Origin: Halopiger aswanensis
GTDB lineage: Archaea; Halobacteriota; Halobacteria; Halobacteriales; Natrialbaceae
Direction: 5' to 3'
NCBI RefSeq assembly: GCF_003610195.1
Contig: NZ_RAPO01000002.1
Location: forward strand, 1,054,001 to 1,118,000
Length of the DNA stretch: 64,000 nt
The stretch's first letter is position 1, and each line of letters starts with the position of its first letter. Below the pieces are notes generated by a model. The model was not told where the DNA came from. It saw only the letters and a list, made by a program, of their open reading frames with translations, and searched no databases. Made by a program: the position numbers and the translations under genes. Shown piece by piece: positions 17,242-26,061 of this stretch.

Positions 17242-18611
17242 TCGTTGTCACCTCCGGTTTCAGGGAACAGTTCGCGGCGGCGTTCTTTGACGGTTTCAGC
17301 GACTGACTCCGGTGAATCACCGGCTAACAAGCTGTTCTTTACCGAGGAAAGGGTTTCTGCGACGCCCTCGACATCGGTTTCGTACCGGGAGTCTTGACCG
17401 GCTAGCTGCTGGAAAACAGCGTGTTCTAGCTTGTCTCTATCGATCTGGCCGTCCTCGTTCTGTATCTCCTCTTCGCCTTCTTCGAGGTCTTGGATGACGC
17501 TGATGGCTTCCCGTGACTCGGTTGCGTCTTTCAAGCTGACGTGTAACGCATCGGTTTTCTGTTCGACGATCTCACGGATCCGTTCGATATCCAGCTGGGA
17601 CCGGTTGAAGTTGAGGAGGCCTTCGAGGTGAAGGTCGATAACCGGGTTCCGTGGCTGTCCTTGATTGGTGTACCGATCTTTCTGCTGTACTTGTTGAAGA
17701 CCCGGGATTTCATCCATAACCTTCTGTTTGAAGCCTTGTTCGAGTTCCTCCGGTGTGTCGTACTGGTCGACCTCGAAGTCGATTCTGTAGAAGGGACGGC
17801 GTTTCGAGAGGCGGTGTTCAGCCTCAAAGCTTCCGTCCGGTTCAACATCAACAAGGTAGTATCCGAGGTCCCACCGTGCCTGTCGTGTGTTATGTGCTTC
17901 AGGAGAGCCAGGGTTGAAGATCCAGTCGCCGTGGCTGTACTGTTTATGGAGGTGGCCGAGTCCGAGGTAGTCGACTAGTTCTTCGACCGGTTCAAGCTGG
18001 TTGTATGAGATGCCGCCGCTCATCCCGGGAATATGGCCTTCGATGCCGAAGTGGCCGAGGAGAACGGTGGTATCGGGTTCGCCCTTCTCTTCGTTGACCT
18101 GGCGGATTCCTTCCGCAACGGTTTCTAGGTACCGTCCGGTTTGTTGGCCAAGGTACTGAAGCCCGAATATCCTGACACCGTTTATCTCGATGTAGCCTGA
18201 TGAGGTTCCAGGGTTCTCCGGGTCGTGTTCCTCAAATACTGGGCCATCGCCATCGAGATCGGCGTTCAGCAGCACCAGGTTTTCCTTGGTATGAAGGTAT
18301 TCGAGCCAGTGAAGATCTTCTTTGTAGAGCTTGGCATCGTGGTTTCCCCGAATACCGACGACCGGGATATCTTCTTCACGTAGTTTTTCGAGTCCTCTCT
18401 CTGCGTCACTGAGGGCGAGTGCGTTAACGTTCTTGTTGTGGAAGAGATCGCCGCCGAAGACCGTGAAGTCTACGTCGTGTTCAATGGCTTGGTGGATCAC
18501 CCAGTTGTAGGTAAGGTTCATGTCGTCCCGCCGTTTCTTCAGGTTGTACTGTCGGTGCCCGATATGGGCGTCCGAGAAGTGGAGGAACCGCGTATTGTTT
18601 GATTTTGACAT
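17238..18611 (-). CDS. mre11: Mre11-family nuclease
   Basis: The 457-residue protein carries the metallophosphoesterase motifs of Mre11 in order: SDAHIG (residues 13-18), GGDLFH (53-58), GNHD (89-92), LLGHFG near 206 and GLGHLHK near 245. Mn2+-dependent Mre11 cleaves DNA at ends and hairpins and is gated by Rad50, which is encoded next. The C-terminal 180 residues include the Rad50-binding region. It starts 26 nt after the Argonaute stop. The tight order Argonaute-Mre11-Rad50-NurA-HerA suggests a joint role in degrading targeted DNA. Confidence 0.92.
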   Translation of the reverse strand: MSKSNNTRFLHFSDAHIGHRQYNLKKRRDDMNLTYNWVIHQAIEHDVDFTVFGGDLFHNKNVNALALSDAERGLEKLREEDIPVVGIRGNHDAKLYKEDLHWLEYLHTKENLVLLNADLDGDGPVFEEHDPENPGTSSGYIEINGVRIFGLQYLGQQTGRYLETVAEGIRQVNEEKGEPDTTVLLGHFGIEGHIPGMSGGISYNQLEPVEELVDYLGLGHLHKQYSHGDWIFNPGSPEAHNTRQARWDLGYYLVDVEPDGSFEAEHRLSKRRPFYRIDFEVDQYDTPEELEQGFKQKVMDEIPGLQQVQQKDRYTNQGQPRNPVIDLHLEGLLNFNRSQLDIERIREIVEQKTDALHVSLKDATESREAISVIQDLEEGEEEIQNEDGQIDRDKLEHAVFQQLAGQDSRYETDVEGVAETLSSVKNSLLAGDSPESVAETVKERRRELFPETGGDNE

Positions 18612-18637
18612 ATTTTAGACCTCTTTTCCTTAGTGTC

Positions 18638-20929
18638 TTAAATCATTGCCATATTTTCCGGGATATCGATTCCTGCGGACAGATTTTCTCCTAGGTTTTG
18701 GGTGAGTATCTGTGGAAGCGCGTACTTGCCTTGTTTAAAGACTGAGGACCAGTTGAGATGGCTGAGAGCGTAATATTCCTTCAACAGGTGTTCCGCGGAG
18801 GGTTGAGGTATGTCCTCCCTGTTGAGGGAGACGTGGTCTTTCGCAGTGATCTCGAGTGGTTGAGCGGTTCCACGATCCGGTTTGTGGGAGACGAGGAGCC
18901 CGCTGTCGTCTCCGTACATGACTGCGCTTCCACCTGAGGCGTTGGTGAACCGTGTTCCATCTCGTGAGATCAGGCGTTTGTTCGGCGACTTGTTCACGCT
19001 GATCACGTCGATGATCATATCGTCGGGAAGCAGGCTGTCTTCCTCCAGAATCTGTTTGATCGGCCGCTTGTTCTCGCTGGGAACCCCTTCCCGGATCACT
19101 TCTTTCATCATCCGCTGTTCCTTCCAGGAGATCTTCCCGTCCTTTGCGAAGACGAGGCGTTCGAAGTGGAACGGTTTCTCACCGCTGGATTCCTGTCTTC
19201 TATGGAAGGCTGAAACCTTTCTCAAGAGTTCGTTCAGGATGTCGTGGAACACAGATTCCTTCAAACGTTCTCCGCCACTCGGCTGTGAACCGGTTGCGAT
19301 GTACCGTCCGTAGGAGTCGGTAGTGGCGCTGTACGCAGTGGCTGCGGACTTCTTGTCAGGCCTCCGGGAGACGTCGTGGTATGCGTAACAGGTGCTTCCC
19401 GGCGTTACACCTGGTATATGGGCGTCCGCGGGTTCATCAAGTATCCAGACAGCGGATCCGACGTTCCCGAGTTTGACGTAGACTTGGGAAGAGGTGTTCA
19501 CCCCGATGAAGTATCCGTTATCATTAGCGAGCTTGACCACGTTCTTGTACTCGATTCCCTGGGCAGGGACAGGACTGCTTCCGAACAACCGTTCGAACAG
19601 TTTTCCCCGTGCTTGGAAGTAGACATCTGACTGCTGGCCGGGAAGAACGACGAAAGCCAACAGATCGGAGTCTACTTGATCGAGCTCGGAACGGATCTCG
19701 GTTATCCTGTTGGCGTATGCGTTACTGTTCTGGCTTCCGACGTCGATGATCCCGTTGTCACCGACTTCCGTACACCGTTCTATACTGCCGAGGTTTAGCT
19801 GGCTGTAGATCGATTCGAGCTCTTTGAATCCCCGGTCGATTTCCGGTCCGTTCTGTGGAGTGATTACGACGTACTTACCATTGACCTGGTCAGCATATGG
19901 ACCGTGGTTTTTCAAAGCGGTATGGAGGTCGGTGACACTGGTTTTGAAACCGTCTCCGAGACGGACGTCGAATTCGTAAGCGTTCCTGAACTTTTCAGTC
20001 TTGAACCCGAGTTCGGAAGTGGTGGTGAGTTTGCTGAAGTCGGCTTCTTCGCCGCCGAACTTCATGGAGCCGAAGCAACTTTCCACCATGTTGGCGGCTT
20101 CAGACACCCGTGTCTTCGGATCTTTCTTGAGTTCGTCAGGAAGACTGCGGCCTCTGCTGTAGCTGCTGAAGACGCAGGACCGTGGGTACGGTAGCTCCTT
20201 GTCGAAGGATGGAACGTAGATATTGACCATCTCTTCGTCCGGGTCCACGAACCCGATATCGTGTTTCTTCTTCCAGTATTTCGGGGTCGGGTATGTTTTG
20301 CCGTTGAGCTCGAATGATTTCTCCGAGGCGGTGACTCCTGCCCGCCCGGTTAACCGGCCTCCTCTCCAGCTCGGAAGGATCTGGACGTTGACCTGGGAAT
20401 CGGTTCTGTCTGCTTCCTCGATTTCTTTCTCGGTCAACGTCTCCATGATACGGGTGCAGGGATCTACCGCTACCGTGGCTTTCCCGTTGATGTACTCCGC
20501 CTGTATCTCGTATGCTTCTTTGAAGTCGGTATCCTCATTCAATAGGTCGTCAACCTTGACGTACTTCCGACCGACTTTCTGGAACCCGTTTTCCGCGAGA
20601 TGGGTGCGGACGCGGTGTTTCCAGGCCTCTTTCAGTTCATACAGTGTTGCGTCGGTCTCGCTGTGGAACTCCGGTTTGAACGAGTTGTAGATCGATGAGA
20701 CCGCTGTCAGGTAGCTGCGGTCCGGGTCGATCAACGTAATATCTGCTTCTGTGTCTCGAGGTGCTAATGTGCAGTCGATCCCGTTCTTGTTGAGGTTAGA
20801 GATGATCGACTGGAGGAAGGAGATCCTGTCCTTTCTCTCATCGACAGGTAGTCCTTTCATTGAGACACGGCGCACCTTAGCACCCTTTTCGGGCGAGTTC
20901 CGCATCTGGAAGATGTTGGTGAACATCAT
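18638..20929 (-). CDS. ago: Long prokaryotic Argonaute (PIWI protein)
   Basis: The 763-residue protein has the Argonaute layout: N and PAZ-like regions (about 1-340), MID (about 350-500) and PIWI (about 500-763). In MID, PAQGIEYKN (455-463) and VYVKLGN (483-489) match the guide-5'-end and 'KLGG.pW' regions. PIWI shows D519 in HDVSR, E554 in GGERL as the likely glutamate finger, and D597 in FAKDG. The fourth catalytic position, H or D in active enzymes, aligns by eye with Q744/N745 after YALPQ, so nuclease activity may be altered or absent. Argonautes use small guide nucleic acids to bind or cut targets. The start overlaps the upstream gene's stop (ATGATG), and Mre11 follows. The long-pAgo call is solid; activity is open. 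Confidence 0.88.
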   Translation of the reverse strand: MMFTNIFQMRNSPEKGAKVRRVSMKGLPVDERKDRISFLQSIISNLNKNGIDCTLAPRDTEADITLIDPDRSYLTAVSSIYNSFKPEFHSETDATLYELKEAWKHRVRTHLAENGFQKVGRKYVKVDDLLNEDTDFKEAYEIQAEYINGKATVAVDPCTRIMETLTEKEIEEADRTDSQVNVQILPSWRGGRLTGRAGVTASEKSFELNGKTYPTPKYWKKKHDIGFVDPDEEMVNIYVPSFDKELPYPRSCVFSSYSRGRSLPDELKKDPKTRVSEAANMVESCFGSMKFGGEEADFSKLTTTSELGFKTEKFRNAYEFDVRLGDGFKTSVTDLHTALKNHGPYADQVNGKYVVITPQNGPEIDRGFKELESIYSQLNLGSIERCTEVGDNGIIDVGSQNSNAYANRITEIRSELDQVDSDLLAFVVLPGQQSDVYFQARGKLFERLFGSSPVPAQGIEYKNVVKLANDNGYFIGVNTSSQVYVKLGNVGSAVWILDEPADAHIPGVTPGSTCYAYHDVSRRPDKKSAATAYSATTDSYGRYIATGSQPSGGERLKESVFHDILNELLRKVSAFHRRQESSGEKPFHFERLVFAKDGKISWKEQRMMKEVIREGVPSENKRPIKQILEEDSLLPDDMIIDVISVNKSPNKRLISRDGTRFTNASGGSAVMYGDDSGLLVSHKPDRGTAQPLEITAKDHVSLNREDIPQPSAEHLLKEYYALSHLNWSSVFKQGKYALPQILTQNLGENLSAGIDIPENMAMI

Positions 20930-21648
20930 CTGTCGACACCTCGCAGCGTCTTCTGGAACGTTTCAACGCCTAGGCTGGAAACCACTTCATCCGTGATGTA
21001 CCGGAGGATCTCTACCTGAACGTCTTCAGGTATCTTTCTGCCGTGGACCGTGACCTTCCCTTTCTCGTAGAAGCTGACGTTGTAGATCGCTTTGTCGGGG
21101 AGATCGACCTTGACCTTCTCCAACGGTTCGGATCCGTACTTCTCCCAAAAGCTCGTGTCCTGTAAGCCGGGGAGGTACCGTGCTGAAACGTTGTCGGGTC
21201 TCTGGCTGGACGGTGCGAAGTCTGCTTCACGGACCTTGTCCGACCGGTCTACAATACTGTGTAATGTATCGCGGTCAAACTCCACAGGTTCGTAGAAGAT
21301 GTCCTCATTGAGGAGGTCCGCAACCGTTTGAACGACTTCGTTCTCAACGTCCTTGTTGGGAAGGTTGGCGTCGTAGGCCACGTACCCGTTTCCGAGGAAG
21401 ATGATGGGGTACATGTCCGCGACTTTGATCTCTTCATCATCGCCTTCTAGAGTGGTTACTTCGGTTTTCTCCTCTTTCGCGTACTCGACGTAACACATCC
21501 CGTCTTGGAACGTTTCAAAGGTTCGTGGCAAGGTGCCAGACCGTAGTTCCTCGGATGATTCCAAGGCGGACATGTGTTCTACACGGTTTTGAAGGGTTTC
21601 AAGGTCGATTCCGTCTTCTTGAAGTGGAAGGATTTTATAACTCGCCAT
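20926..21648 (-). CDS. Unknown protein between ATPase and Argonaute genes
   Basis: The 240-residue protein (ATG 21648; a GTG at 21657 is possible) is not recognised. It is acidic with mixed alpha/beta character, contains no Cys cluster, membrane span or nuclease motif that I can see, and ends with a region (VSFYEKGKVTVHGRKIPEDVQ) that has the look of a beta-hairpin plus helices. It overlaps the upstream ATPase gene (stop 21635) and its stop overlaps the Argonaute start, so the three are made together. Many prokaryotic Argonautes have small dedicated partners; this could be one, supplying a missing domain or guide handling. That is inference from position only. Confidence 0.7.
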   Translation of the reverse strand: MASYKILPLQEDGIDLETLQNRVEHMSALESSEELRSGTLPRTFETFQDGMCYVEYAKEEKTEVTTLEGDDEEIKVADMYPIIFLGNGYVAYDANLPNKDVENEVVQTVADLLNEDIFYEPVEFDRDTLHSIVDRSDKVREADFAPSSQRPDNVSARYLPGLQDTSFWEKYGSEPLEKVKVDLPDKAIYNVSFYEKGKVTVHGRKIPEDVQVEILRYITDEVVSSLGVETFQKTLRGVDR

Positions 21649-22759
21649 GGTACTCACTGGTTTGATTTATTCTAGTCTGGATGAATGGTTTGACTGGTTC
21701 TTTGATCTGGTAGTATGCTGAACGCCCCTGCTTCTCTGACTCAACTAACCCCGCTGATCGGAGGTCTTTCAGGTGGTAGGATACGGTGGACTTGTCGCGA
21801 TCGATCAGGTCCACGAGCTGTGATGGACGTATCCCGCTCTTGTCGTGCCATAGGACCATGTGTGTCAGTATTGTTAGTTTAGTTTCCGACAGGTCGTACA
21901 CTTCCTCTTCCAATCCAACTAGGTTCATCTTCTCCGCTGCGGCGTCCACAGCTTCTGCATCACCGATCTCCGTCTCTTTCAGGAACGTCTCTCTCAGCGT
22001 CTCCAACGCCAGTAGGGTGAAAAGCCGTGGAATACCGGAGCTGTAACCGTGGATCTTCTGGAGAAGTGCCTCTGGGAGCTCCAGCCCGTCATCGGCCACT
22101 ACTCTGAATATCTGTTCTAAGGCGTCAACCGTCTCGTCTTCCTGGAAAGAGGTGAGGTGGATCTCTTTGGACGCTGGAACCACGTCTTCAACGTCTTCCC
22201 GGTGATGGTTCCAGTACTCCGGCGTCCAAGAGGTGAGGAATAAGGCGTCATCGACGACAGTATCGATCACGCGCAGTGCTTCAGTCAGGCTCTCTATCCG
22301 TTTCCATTCGCAGTTATCGATGAAGATGACAACTTTCTCGAGGTCACGGAGTTCATCCCGTATCTCGAATATCTGCTCTTCTTCGTCTTCGATATCGGTG
22401 AATCTGTCTGCCTTAAGATACTTCTGTGTGATCTCCGGTTCTGTCTGTTTGAGAAGGTGCTGTACAGTGTGGAGAAACTGGGTCTTCCCTATTCCGGAGA
22501 CTCCAATTATCGGTAGGTGGTAGATGTTGCTTCTCTGCGAGAAAAAGCCGAGGTATTCAGCAGTAGATTCAAGCTGTTCCTCGTGATTAACCGTTTTTTC
22601 CGGGTTTTCGTAGAAGTACTTAGTGAGATACTCTATACTACTTTTGTTCGGATCGATTCCTTTGTCCTGTAGCCAGGTCTCGTAGTTGCTGACCTGGCCT
22701 TTTTGGCCTCTCTGAAAGGCTTCTTCGAACCGATTCAGCTTGTCAGATTCATCAACCAT
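21635..22759 (-). CDS. P-loop ATPase with C-terminal winged helix, first gene of the Argonaute operon
   Basis: The 374-residue protein has an AAA/STAND-type ATPase core with Walker A GVSGIGKTQ near residue 86, Walker B VVIFIDNCE near 143, and a sensor-like LFLTSW near 174. A lid region (GYSSGIPRLFTLLAL near 239) follows, and a winged-helix domain (SQLVDLIDRDKSTVSYHLKDL near 323) lies at the C-terminus. Orc1/Cdc6 shares this order, but the motifs fit the wider archaeal ATPase/STAND group better. It may sense invading DNA or repress its own operon, since a pair of CAAACTAT repeats lies just upstream of it. It leads the operon and overlaps the next gene. Confidence 0.75.
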   Translation of the reverse strand: MVDESDKLNRFEEAFQRGQKGQVSNYETWLQDKGIDPNKSSIEYLTKYFYENPEKTVNHEEQLESTAEYLGFFSQRSNIYHLPIIGVSGIGKTQFLHTVQHLLKQTEPEITQKYLKADRFTDIEDEEEQIFEIRDELRDLEKVVIFIDNCEWKRIESLTEALRVIDTVVDDALFLTSWTPEYWNHHREDVEDVVPASKEIHLTSFQEDETVDALEQIFRVVADDGLELPEALLQKIHGYSSGIPRLFTLLALETLRETFLKETEIGDAEAVDAAAEKMNLVGLEEEVYDLSETKLTILTHMVLWHDKSGIRPSQLVDLIDRDKSTVSYHLKDLRSAGLVESEKQGRSAYYQIKEPVKPFIQTRINQTSEYHGEL

Positions 22760-22782
22760 ATCTCAAACCACTACTGTCTTTT

Positions 22783-22819
22783 CAAACTATACTTCTACCA
22801 CCAAACTATTTAAACCTTG
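22783..22819. promoter_or_regulatory. Divergent promoter region of the Argonaute and PLD-helicase genes, with direct repeats
   Basis: The 134-bp gap between the two divergent genes holds two copies of CAAACTAT (22783-22790 and 22802-22809), 19 bp apart, and a TATA-like ACTATTTAAACC at 22805-22816. Repeats about two helical turns apart near a start site are typical of an operator. The winged-helix protein encoded next door is an obvious candidate binder. Confidence 0.45.
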
Positions 22820-22893
22820 GGTCAGATACTCAACAATAGAGGGAATCAGTCCAGAAACCGGCGGTAAAGCACAGTCAATCCCCGGGATCCAGT

Positions 22894-24936
22894 ATGAGCG
22901 AGAACCCAAACACCATTCTCGAAACGGCAATCCAGCTCGAACAGACCAACGAAAACGCGGAACTAGAACTTGCAACACTGAAAACAAGAAACAACTTTGA
23001 AACCTACTTCACGGACGACATAGTCCATATCCGCGCCATAACATACTCAGACTCTCCAGAAACCCTTCTCAACCTGTTAGAAAACGTTGGAACCGACGAC
23101 ATCTCACTCGAAGTCGTTATCGGCGACAACACCCTCGACTACCGAAAAAAGCTCCGGGGAAAAGAACAGCTCGCCACCAAACTCGACAGACTCCAACGGG
23201 ACAACCGTCTTCAAATCCTCCTCGCCGCCACCAAAGGAAACGAGGTCCACACCAAACTATACATACTACAGCATAGAGACGGCTCAAGAACCAACATCCT
23301 CGGATCACCCAACCTCAGCGAACAAGGATGGGGATCAACACGGCAGAAAAACGCGATCGCCGTCTTCCGAACCGACGGGGACCAACCCCTCGACAACGTC
23401 TTCGACCACTGGTACGACGAACACAAACGGTACGGCGAACCCTTCATGGAAGACCTCACAGAACAGCTAGAAGACGTTGACAGCGATGAGAAACGTGAAG
23501 AGATCATCCATGCATGGATAGACGGACGCACTACCTCACAAGAAGAGGAAGCCGAACTCGAACAGGAACTCACAGAAAAACTCGACGAAGCCAACGTCGA
23601 AACAGCCACTATCATCGGAGAGTTTGAAGACCCGGACCTCACATTAGCAGTCACCGACAACCCTGAAGAGGCGGACGAAACGCTCTCCCAATCACTCAAC
23701 GGCTACAGCGACTACCTGCCAAAACTCGAGGAAGAAACCCGGTCGTTCGACGCCTCCGTCGACGGGAAAACACTTCGAGCCTCTCCAGGCGCGATCAGTA
23801 AACACGCGAAAGAGAAGTTCGGAGCGCCGAAAATGTGGTTCAACAGCGATGACCAACTGATACTACAGACACCGACCCAGAAACAGCTGAAACTAACGCG
23901 GGAACTTCCTGACGATCCCGACCGAATAGACCAAGCCCTCGAATACCTCGAGGAATACTTTGAAACGGTCGATAACTTCGGGCGAACCGACCACGCAAAA
24001 GCAGTCAAGGCCCAGATGTGGGAAGCCATTATCTGGTTCTTCTGGGCACCATTCATCAACCGGTACGCCGCCGTCTACAAGGAACACGGGATCGACCTCG
24101 ACAAGTACCTTCCCAGCCTCTACGTGTACGGAGAACCAGGCAGCGGAAAAGGAACGCTCTCACGGTACGCATTCCACCTCCTCTCCGACGGCCACGTAGA
24201 GGAACCGGAGGACGGCGACTCACTCAACAAGACACGGCTCCGATCCGTAAGAAATGTTGACTCAGTCTTCCCCGTCGTGTTCGACGATATCGACCCCAAC
24301 GATCTAGACACTGAAACCTTCCTCAACTTCCGGCAGAAACACTGGACCGGAGAAGTAGATATCCCCGCGCTCGCATTCATCAGCAACGACAACCTACCCC
24401 GCAACCGGATCCAACACCGAGCTAAGATCCTCAACTTCGATATCCAGTTCAAAGACACCCATAGAACAGCTAAATACGTGAACGACCTTACAAACCGTTC
24501 TAACCCGGTGTTCACATGGTTCGCCCACCTGTTCAAAGACCGGGACGTGATCATGCGTTCAGAGGACGCTGATACGCTTGCTGAAGCACGTGAAGTCTTC
24601 AAAGAGCTCTACCAAAGGGCGGATCGTGAACTTCCAGAGTATTTCCCCGATGAGCCTGCGGAGAAGAAGTACGATATCGGGAAATGGATGTGGGAAGACG
24701 CGTACGAAAGCGGCCTAGTCGAGTTCAAAAGACGTAACGGCAACCTCATCGCCGAGTTCGACGACTCGCTCAGCGTCTACAGCAGCGTCAGAAAATACGC
24801 GCGTACACTGCCCAAAGAGACCCGGGCACAACAAGACGGTAACCAGATACTTATCCGGGCAGAACAACAAGCACTCGACTGGTTCCCCTTCGACACAGAC
24901 TCAAACGGAGGATTCCTGAACCGCCTCCTTAGCTGA
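22894..24936 (+). CDS. PLD-family nuclease fused to AAA+/SF3-like helicase
   Basis: The 680-residue protein has two parts. Residues 30-170 carry one phospholipase-D active site: H119-x-K121 with GSPN at 137-140, as in Nuc-type and BfiI-type nucleases, which dimerise to form a catalytic site. Residues 370-600 form a P-loop ATPase: Walker A GEPGSGKGT (413-421), Walker B VVFDDID (461-467) and a sensor ISND (about 497) followed by Arg residues, similar to superfamily-3/AAA+ helicases of viruses and plasmids. The middle (180-290) is acidic. It is divergent from the Argonaute operon. PLD nucleases are a known neighbour of prokaryotic Argonautes, so a defence role is plausible, while the helicase part could instead serve element replication. 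Codon use is GC-richer than neighbours. Confidence 0.75.
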   Translation: MSENPNTILETAIQLEQTNENAELELATLKTRNNFETYFTDDIVHIRAITYSDSPETLLNLLENVGTDDISLEVVIGDNTLDYRKKLRGKEQLATKLDRLQRDNRLQILLAATKGNEVHTKLYILQHRDGSRTNILGSPNLSEQGWGSTRQKNAIAVFRTDGDQPLDNVFDHWYDEHKRYGEPFMEDLTEQLEDVDSDEKREEIIHAWIDGRTTSQEEEAELEQELTEKLDEANVETATIIGEFEDPDLTLAVTDNPEEADETLSQSLNGYSDYLPKLEEETRSFDASVDGKTLRASPGAISKHAKEKFGAPKMWFNSDDQLILQTPTQKQLKLTRELPDDPDRIDQALEYLEEYFETVDNFGRTDHAKAVKAQMWEAIIWFFWAPFINRYAAVYKEHGIDLDKYLPSLYVYGEPGSGKGTLSRYAFHLLSDGHVEEPEDGDSLNKTRLRSVRNVDSVFPVVFDDIDPNDLDTETFLNFRQKHWTGEVDIPALAFISNDNLPRNRIQHRAKILNFDIQFKDTHRTAKYVNDLTNRSNPVFTWFAHLFKDRDVIMRSEDADTLAEAREVFKELYQRADRELPEYFPDEPAEKKYDIGKWMWEDAYESGLVEFKRRNGNLIAEFDDSLSVYSSVRKYARTLPKETRAQQDGNQILIRAEQQALDWFPFDTDSNGGFLNRLLS

Positions 24937-25005
24937 AAACCCATTTCTACCTTGTCCCAAGTCAAACTAATCAGCTCTAGGTAGTCACCGATAATTCGAC
25001 GGAAA

Positions 25006-25037
25006 GATTTTACACCTTGCAAGTGTACTACTACTTG
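25006..25037. promoter_or_regulatory. Promoter and inverted repeat of the toxin-antitoxin operon
   Basis: A TATA-like GATTTTA (25006-25012) lies 31-37 nt before the antitoxin ATG at 25043. Overlapping the predicted transcription start is an inverted repeat CAAGT-N8-ACTTG (25020-25037). Toxin-antitoxin operons are commonly autoregulated at such sites, but the arms are short. Confidence 0.45.
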
Positions 25038-25042
25038 TACAG

Positions 25043-26056
25043 ATGCTCACTCTCGGGGACGAGGATGACCTTCTCAAAGATATTGAAGAAGGCATTCAGA
25101 TCGCCATGGAGCGTGAGGGGTATCCCTCTGATGCGATCGATCCAATTAAAGTTAATAAGTTAGCTCATTTTGCTATTCAGGACATAGGTGTTCCTCTCAC
25201 CTATGGCTGGTACAAATATGGTCCAGCCCCTGTATTCGATACTAGTACTGCACGGCTTGAACCAACCCCAAAGAGAGAAGTTAAAGCAGCTGAGGAACCA
25301 CGCCTCCCTGATCCAAGTAATGAATTCTATAGTCCAGATGAGTACGCATATTACTTTACTCGAGACTGCACCTATTTCGATAGAATCCTTCAGACTCCAA
25401 CCAAAGAGTACCTGATTGAGTTCTATGAGGATCATGCTCCGTCCCCCTATGGAACGCTATATGAGCAAAGTGTGCAGGTTCAGGTCATCCTAGATAGTAT
25501 TATCGAAGATGACGATTGGCATTCAGAGGCAGAGTCCTATTCCAAGTCACTCAGCAAAGAACTCACAGAACTTCACCGGGAGTTACTCGGAATTGATGCG
25601 CTGAGCGAAGTGGTTGATACCTTTAGCGATTACTCAAAACTTCTTAAGCGAGTCCTTGCTGAAGCCTCTACTCAGGAAGAGCTGACCCCCTCACAAGACC
25701 GATATATTAGAAAAGTTGCTAACTTCTTCTATTCACATGTTTGGAAATATGCGGCCCTGATTATTTCGAAAAACACAGTTCATCTATCACCTGGAGACAA
25801 TGATGACAAATTGCTGAATGCTATTGATAGTGATCTCCAGAAACTCAGGGGCGAGATCAAAGACGAAATCCATAGTTTGGAGAAGCAGGGGGGTTCACGG
25901 GGACTCTATGTCAATTATCAGCCTGACAGCCTGGATAGTAATTCAACATCTCTCGAAGAAACTTTTACCGAATCAAACATCGAACCATGGACAAAAGCTG
26001 CTGCAGTTCCAGTTCGAAGGAAACTATCAAGAAATCCTGAAGAAGTCGACAGATAG
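25043..26056 (+). CDS. Panacea-like (SocA-like) antitoxin candidate
   Basis: The 337-residue protein has, at residues 39-61, a KLAHFAIQDIGVPLTYGWYK segment and then YGPAP. The Panacea/SocA family shares this pattern (a helix, then '.t..wygyGP'), and this domain neutralises many different toxins. The rest is long, helical and acidic, with no catalytic motif visible. The next gene, 5 nt downstream, is a MazF-like toxin, so the pair looks like a toxin-antitoxin module. It is more AT-rich than its neighbours, suggesting separate acquisition. The antitoxin assignment is inferred from the motif and context. Confidence 0.6.
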   Translation: MLTLGDEDDLLKDIEEGIQIAMEREGYPSDAIDPIKVNKLAHFAIQDIGVPLTYGWYKYGPAPVFDTSTARLEPTPKREVKAAEEPRLPDPSNEFYSPDEYAYYFTRDCTYFDRILQTPTKEYLIEFYEDHAPSPYGTLYEQSVQVQVILDSIIEDDDWHSEAESYSKSLSKELTELHRELLGIDALSEVVDTFSDYSKLLKRVLAEASTQEELTPSQDRYIRKVANFFYSHVWKYAALIISKNTVHLSPGDNDDKLLNAIDSDLQKLRGEIKDEIHSLEKQGGSRGLYVNYQPDSLDSNSTSLEETFTESNIEPWTKAAAVPVRRKLSRNPEEVDR

Positions 26057-26061
26057 GAATA

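Noticed and set aside
21635-22759. Orc1/Cdc6 replication initiator
   Set aside because: The order ATPase then winged helix fits, but the motifs around the P-loop and lid fit the wider archaeal ATPase/STAND group better, and position at the head of the Argonaute operon favours a sensor or regulator.
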